Assembly (NCBI GenBank): GCA_963978905.1
Contig: OZ022261.1
Coordinates: 20,519,686 to 20,583,685, forward strand
Origin: Trichostrongylus colubriformis
Lineage: Eukaryota > Nematoda > Chromadorea > Rhabditida > Trichostrongylidae
DNA length: 64,000 bases
Direction of reading: 5' to 3'
Shown here: positions 59,050 through 64,000 of the stretch, one piece after another
Layout of the letters: every line of letters starts with the position of its first letter
Numbering within the stretch: the stretch's first letter is position 1
Program-made: the position numbers and the translations under genes
Notes under the pieces: generated by a model
Database searches by the model: none
Told to the model about the DNA's origin: nothing
The model's input: the letters and a program-made list of their open reading frames with translations, nothing else

Positions 59050-61720
59050 TTATCATAACCTATATATAACCAGGAAATTGATGTGTTTGTACAGATGTTT
59101 GTTTGTCCGCCCGATTTTCAGTTTCACCATCATAACTTATTAAACCGAGTGTTTGAACGGATGTTTGTTCCGCCCGATTCTCGGTTACACCAGATAAACA
59201 AGCGTGGAAGGTCAGGTCAAGTTTGGGTTGGGTGGAGCATGGTCCACGACGTACAGAGCGCACACGGACCATGTAAGACTCCGCCCACAGAAGAAGGGGC
59301 GTGCCCCGCATTGTCCTCGAATCGATGTCAAATACTGTTATTAGTCTCAAAATCGCCCGGGCATCGGGAGAAGGTGGACCAAGATGAGATCCGGGTATAT
59401 GTAGCAGTTAAGGTAAGCCCTCCATCAACGGGCGGAAGGTGCCCCAAGTAGGCGGAGCTGACCACAAATGTTCATAACCCGGCTCCAGAGCAGTCTAGAG
59501 ACTGAGAATGAAATCGGTAGAGGTCAACGAGATCTGAGCTGTATTCAGCAAATTCGAAGTGAGTGGCGATCCGCCCACAGTAGGCGGAGCAAGCAATCGA
59601 AATTGGATTCACTTAGAAACACTATAATCCTTCTCCAGAGCGGTCTAGAAACCGCGTAAAAACCGAAATAATGCGTAACAGCTCAAGTGACAAAAATAGT
59701 GCCAATTGAGAACTTTAGGTGAAGCCTTTGTTGCGTTAATTGAAAATATCGGTTTCTGTGCAGAAGGCTCAAAACAGCTTATGGACCGTATTATGTATTA
59801 AGTGCCCTCACAGAAGTTGAATTTCTACTATACAAGCATCACCGATCGATATTGATTGAAAAGCCTTAGTAGTGAAGGCTGTAATGTGGACCACCCCGCA
59901 GCAAACATTTGAAATCTATGGATTTTCGCCAAACCACACTGCTGTGCAATTTCTGTTTACATCATTTTGTCCACAGCCCGCTTCGTACCGGTACCCCGTA
60001 ATGTGATGTATATCGCGAAGCTCGCCTGGTCATGTTAAAGAAGACCTGTGGAGATGGCTACAAAAGTGATACGAGTAGGGTACTGGACAAGAGGTAGAGA
60101 TAACACATGGACCAGGTCAAGTTTCGCCAACGGTAGGTGGGGCAAGCTCTGGTATGTTCGGTTTTCAAACAGAAAATTGTTGGCTGTGTTTGAATGCGCC
60201 CCAAACGAGAGGGAAAGATGAATTAAGCTTAGAGATGAGTTTCTGGAAGTCATGAGAGACTTGAGTACTAGGCGGAGCATTTGTTGTAGTGGGCGGAGCT
60301 TGGAAGTTACATGAAAACAACCTGTGGAAAAAGACACAAGTTTGGTAAGGGTAGGGTATGGGACAAGAAGTAAGGAGCACACGTGGACCAAGCCAAGCTT
60401 CACCCACGATGGTTGGAGCAAGCACTGCAGTGTTCTATTTTCAGACCGAAATTGCAATTCGCTTCTAATATGACCCAAACGTGGGGGATGATGAATTATG
60501 GTCAGGAAAGAGCTTTTGCAAGTCATGAAAGAGACCAGGGCACAGTAGGCGGAGCATTTGTGGCGGCGGGTGGGACGGGCACTGAGATGTTTCGTTTTCG
60601 CATCAAAAATTGTTTGCTTAGTTCAAAAATGGTCCGAACGTGACGAAAGGATGGGCTAATATCAGCCATGAGAACCCATGAAGAAGGCCTGGGTACAATG
60701 GGCGGAACTTACTCTGAGTGGGTTCCGTACAACAGAAATTCTTAACTCGGTTCGCCCACAATGGGCGCGTCGTAATGTAGTAGTGGGTACCGAGTAAATC
60801 TATAGAAAAAAAGCAATACCGATCGGCCCCCTGACGCGCATGATATTACGCGCACAGTGGTGTACGCCAGCTAACAGGTACATGTATGAAACGCTTTTCT
60901 GTCCGTACGTCCATCCGTGCATCCCTTCCGTCCGTCTGTTACGAAATTAGGCACTACATGAAAAACAACCTGTAGAGATGGGGACAAGATTGGGATTGGC
61001 ATGGGACAAGTAGTAAGGAGCACACATGAACCATGTAAAGCTCCGCCCACCGTGGGTAGAGCGTAATCTGGTATGTTCCGTTTTCAGACCGAAAATTGTT
61101 AATTGGGTTCGATTGTGCCCCAAGCGTGGGGAGAAGATGGATTAGGTCAGCGATGAGTTTCGAAGGGCACGAAAGTTCTGGGCTTAGTAAGTGGAGCATT
61201 TGTGGCGGTGGGCGGAGCTTGGACGTTACTTCCGTTACTTACTTCCCTTCCGTCGGTCTGTTACGAGATTAGGCACTACATGAAAAACAACCCGTGGAAA
61301 TGGGGACAAAGTTGGAATGGGTAGGGTATGGGACAATAAATAAGGAGCACACATGAAATAAGCTGAGCTCCGCCCACGGTGGGCGGAGTGTGCACTGAAA
61401 CGTCGGGTCCATGGATCAAAAGTAGTTTGCTCGGTTCGAAAATGGTCCAAATGTGAAGCAAAGATTGGCTAAGGTCAGCCGTGAGTTCTCATGAAGGAGG
61501 CCTGGGCACAGTGGACGCAGCGCACCCCGAGTGGGGGTCCGTAAAACAAAAACTCATAACCAGGTCATATCGCAGCCTTAAGACCAGGAAATATGGGTAG
61601 ACACGACCAATGTCTAAGTTACCTTGAACACACTTAAAATGAAAGAAATCCCGCCCACAATGGGCGGAGCGTGATGTGGAATTGGGTACTGAGTAAATTT
61701 ATGAAAAAAGCAATTCCGAT
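59050..61720 (+). repeat. Degenerate tandem array of about 270-290 bp units with GGGCGGAGC motifs, left block
   Basis: Units start near 60030, 60310, 60955 and 61275 with CATGAAAAACAACCTGTGGAGATGGGG and continue ATGGGACAAGAAGTAAGGAGCACAC, AGCTCCGCCCACGGTGGGCGGAGC, GTTCCGTTTTCAGACCGAAAATTG, then GATTAGGTCAGCGATGAGTT and GGGCGGAGCATTTGTGG. More decayed pieces occur from 59050. Several minus-strand frames in this array are repeat by-products, not genes. Confidence 0.9.
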
Positions 61721-61729
61721 CGACCCCAA

Positions 61730-62340
61730 AATAACTTTACGCGAAAAACACTTTTTCGATGTAACAGTTTCTTACACTCTAGGATTCCTAAAGTGTGTAT
61801 TCGAAACAGGTATCTGGGATTAGCAACCCTTGAATCAAGGCGAAAAATCTTTGATGTGTATGTGGTCTATAAACTCCTATATCAGGTTAATGACTTTGGT
61901 TTTTTTGGATTTTATAAGTTGGTACGTTCTCGTACCAGGGGTGGAAAGTTTAAGATTTTCCTGACTAGGCCTTTTACTAATGTAAGGGCCAGCAGTTTTA
62001 CCTTTAGAGCGGCTAGCTTATACAACAAAGTAACTACGAGGGTAGACTCTCTTGGCACGTTGAAGCACTTCAAACGTCGCACAGCCAAACTGCTATTTTA
62101 TTATAAGATTTCCCGAATCCTTGAGATTCACTGTCCCCTATAAGCTTGATGTGAAAATTATGATCTTGTTGTATAATTGTCCTTGTTGAGTAGTGCGTGC
62201 ATTCTAATTGTGGTATTGCTTACCTATCGTGTTTTTAGTTCCAAAGAATATTTCATGCTCAGTTAATATGCTGATTTCTGGTTTTGATTGTTTGTTCTAC
62301 GTTTTGCCTTCAGCAGCGTAATAAACATAAACATAAACTG
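61730..62340 (+). pseudogene. 3' end of a second CR1-like LINE, inserted in the tandem array
   Basis: The frame 61793-62143 contains LGLATLESRRKIFDVYVVYKLLY, the same post-RT block as at 12779-13150 (LG..L..RR..D....YK), and RAASLYNKV, the later 'R....WN' block. The sequence ends with TAAACATAAACATAAAC at 62320-62338, a typical LINE tail. It separates the array blocks at 59050-61720 and 62340-63200. The upstream part of the element is missing. Confidence 0.7.
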
Positions 62341-63200
62341 ACGCCGCACGCAGTATCGTGCGCCAGGCAACTGGTTACATATAATCCCTGCCATATATGA
62401 TACGCTTCGTATGTCTGTACATCCCTCATACCGTCCGTTCATCAGCCTGTCACGAAATCAGGTATTACATGAAAAAAGACCTGTGGAGATGGGGACAAAT
62501 GTCATATGGGTAGGGCATGGGACAGCAAGTAGAGAGCACACGTTGACATGTTAAGTTCCGCCCTCGGTGGGATGTCCTGGAATGTTTCTCAGACCGAAAA
62601 GTGTTGATCGGGTTCGAATGTGCTCCAAACGTGGGGGAAAGACGGATTAGGGACAGAGATGAGTTTGTGAAAGTCACGAAAGAGGCCTGGGCACAGTGGG
62701 CGGGGCATTTGTGGTGGTGGGCGGGGCTAGGACGTTACATTAAAAACGATTTATGGAGATGGGGAGAAATGTGATATGGGTAGGGCATGGGACAAGAAGC
62801 AAAGAGCACACATGGACTTTGCTAAACTCCGTACACGGTGTGCGGGGCGTGTCCTGGAATGGACCGTTTTCAGACCGAAAATTGCTAATTGTGTGTGAAT
62901 GTGCCCCAAAAGTGGAGGAAAGATGGATTGAGGTCAAGGATGAGTCTGTCAAAGTCATGAAAGAGGCCTGGGCACAGTGGGCGGAGCATTTGTGATGGTG
63001 GCGAAGCGCTTATAGTGGTGAGTGGGTTTGGACGTTACATGAGAAACGACCTGTGGAGGTGGGGCAAGTGTGGGATGGGTAGGGCATGGGATTAGACGTA
63101 AGGAGCACCCATGCACCAAGTTAAGCTCCTCCCACGGTGGGCAGGGCCTGCAATGAAATACTCTGTCCTCAAAGAAAGAGCAATTTTGATCGACCCACTG
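62341..63200 (+). repeat. Tandem array of GGGCGGAGC units, right block
   Basis: Units begin near 62468, 62736 and 63038 (ACATGAAAAAAGACCTGTGG, ACATTAAAAACGATTTATGG, ACATGAGAAACGACCTGTGG), giving periods of about 268 and 302 bases. GGCCTGGGCACAGTGGGCGG occurs in two units. Same family as 59050-61720 and 20490-21260. Confidence 0.9.
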
Positions 63201-64000
63201 ACGCAGTGTTGGGCCACAGTGTGCGCCAGCCAGCTGGAATCTACATATAATGTAATATCATCGCTAATTCTCCCTTTTGCCACCATGGAATGTTTTGGTA
63301 TTTATTACACCAAAACCAACCGCACACTCTCTCACGTATTTATCTATAAGTTACCTTTGCCACATAATGCACAGATTATGTGCACTTAATCCTTCCGCCT
63401 GCACTTGAGATATGAACTCATTCGTGACTAAGAGTCACGCCCAGGTTCCTTACTGCGATTGATTACCATTCTACCACCTACTGCCGGCTGTATTCTACGC
63501 ACGGTAAACCTCCACCTTCATCGTAATAAAGTTTTAGTCTGATGCAAATGTTAATTTCGCCCTTCGCATAGTGAATTCCCTGCCATGGGACACTGATGAC
63601 CTGACCTCTCCGAGCACTGGTCGGAACACTTGCACGTCACCCAATAATGTGCCCTAGTGAGAAAGCTGTGAGGCAGACGCGCAAAGGACAGGATGTCACA
63701 TTCTGCCCTATGAGTTCCTCATTCGGTACATGCACCATAACAGCATGCTGTGTTAACACCATGCTCTTCTGCGTGAATACTTTTTTCAAGGTAATGTCCA
63801 ACGGATTCCCAGAAAAATTATGCCATATATATAGAGCGATATCATGCGGAAGCTACTAAAAGATTCTAACTCAAATGAAATAAGAGAAGCCGAAATGAAA
63901 TAGAGCGAAATAAAAGTGCCTGTGTCATTACAAAAGTCAAAGTGCCTAACGTGCAAATTTCACCCATGTACGACCGAGTATGGATGCCCAAGAGAAGGCA
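63201..64000. other. Right-end stretch, no recognisable gene
   Basis: Short frames only (up to 92 codons, 63111-63389, partly inside the array). No family motif, RNA gene or repeat copy is recognised; AT-rich after 63800. Confidence 0.4.

Noticed and set aside
60035..60526. Minus-strand ORF of 163 codons in the tandem array
   Set aside because: Similar peptides occur in each array unit (for example 61199-60954, 62677-62465), so it is repeat-derived.

Overview
The window reads as nuclear DNA of a nematode, most likely a clade V parasite of the strongylid/hookworm type. Genes are cut into many small exons (61-351 bp), introns begin GT (once GC) and end in short T-rich TTTCAG/TTTTAG acceptors, and the proteins are the worm forms of animal families. 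About half of the sequence is decayed retroelements, foldback elements and short tandem arrays. This placement comes from gene content and architecture only.

Three host genes are supported. (1) At the left edge, + strand, bases 44-2488: the C-terminal part, eleven exons and about 506 residues, of a GW182-type protein (AIN-1/AIN-2 family, miRISC scaffold); its 5' part lies outside the window. (2) Bases 18577-38744, - strand: a complete ABCC5/MRP-5-type ABC transporter. I could join 35 exons with consistent phase into 1440 residues, close to human ABCC5. In C. elegans MRP-5 is a heme exporter, which gives this gene extra interest in a blood-feeding lineage. (3) Bases 47970-54852, - strand: the TFIID subunit TAF7, seven exons, 241 residues, every intron in phase 0.

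Between and inside these genes: 4870-5455 foldback repeat; 5880-7700 relic of an RTE-type LINE; 8220-11925 a Penelope-like element (reverse transcriptase plus GIY-YIG remnant) in a compound set of direct and inverted repeats; 12779-13485 the 3' end of a CR1-like LINE; 11935-18576 mostly unassigned repeats. The MRP-5 introns hold a nearly perfect 2 x 240 bp palindrome (19851-20345), a 1 kb palindromic element (22455-23475) with a relative at 43100-44130, several smaller hairpins, and an opposite-strand ORF of 163 codons with a plausible intron. From 38746 to 47969 I see no convincing gene. To the right of TAF7 lie a tRNA-T-arm-like palindrome (56238-56379), a broken envelope-like glycoprotein relic (56960-58620) and a degenerate tandem array of about 270-290 bp units carrying GGGCGGAGC motifs (59050-63200), interrupted by another CR1-like LINE tail.

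The three host genes do not form an operon or a shared pathway. All homology statements rest on recognised motifs and family alignment by eye; no searches were run.
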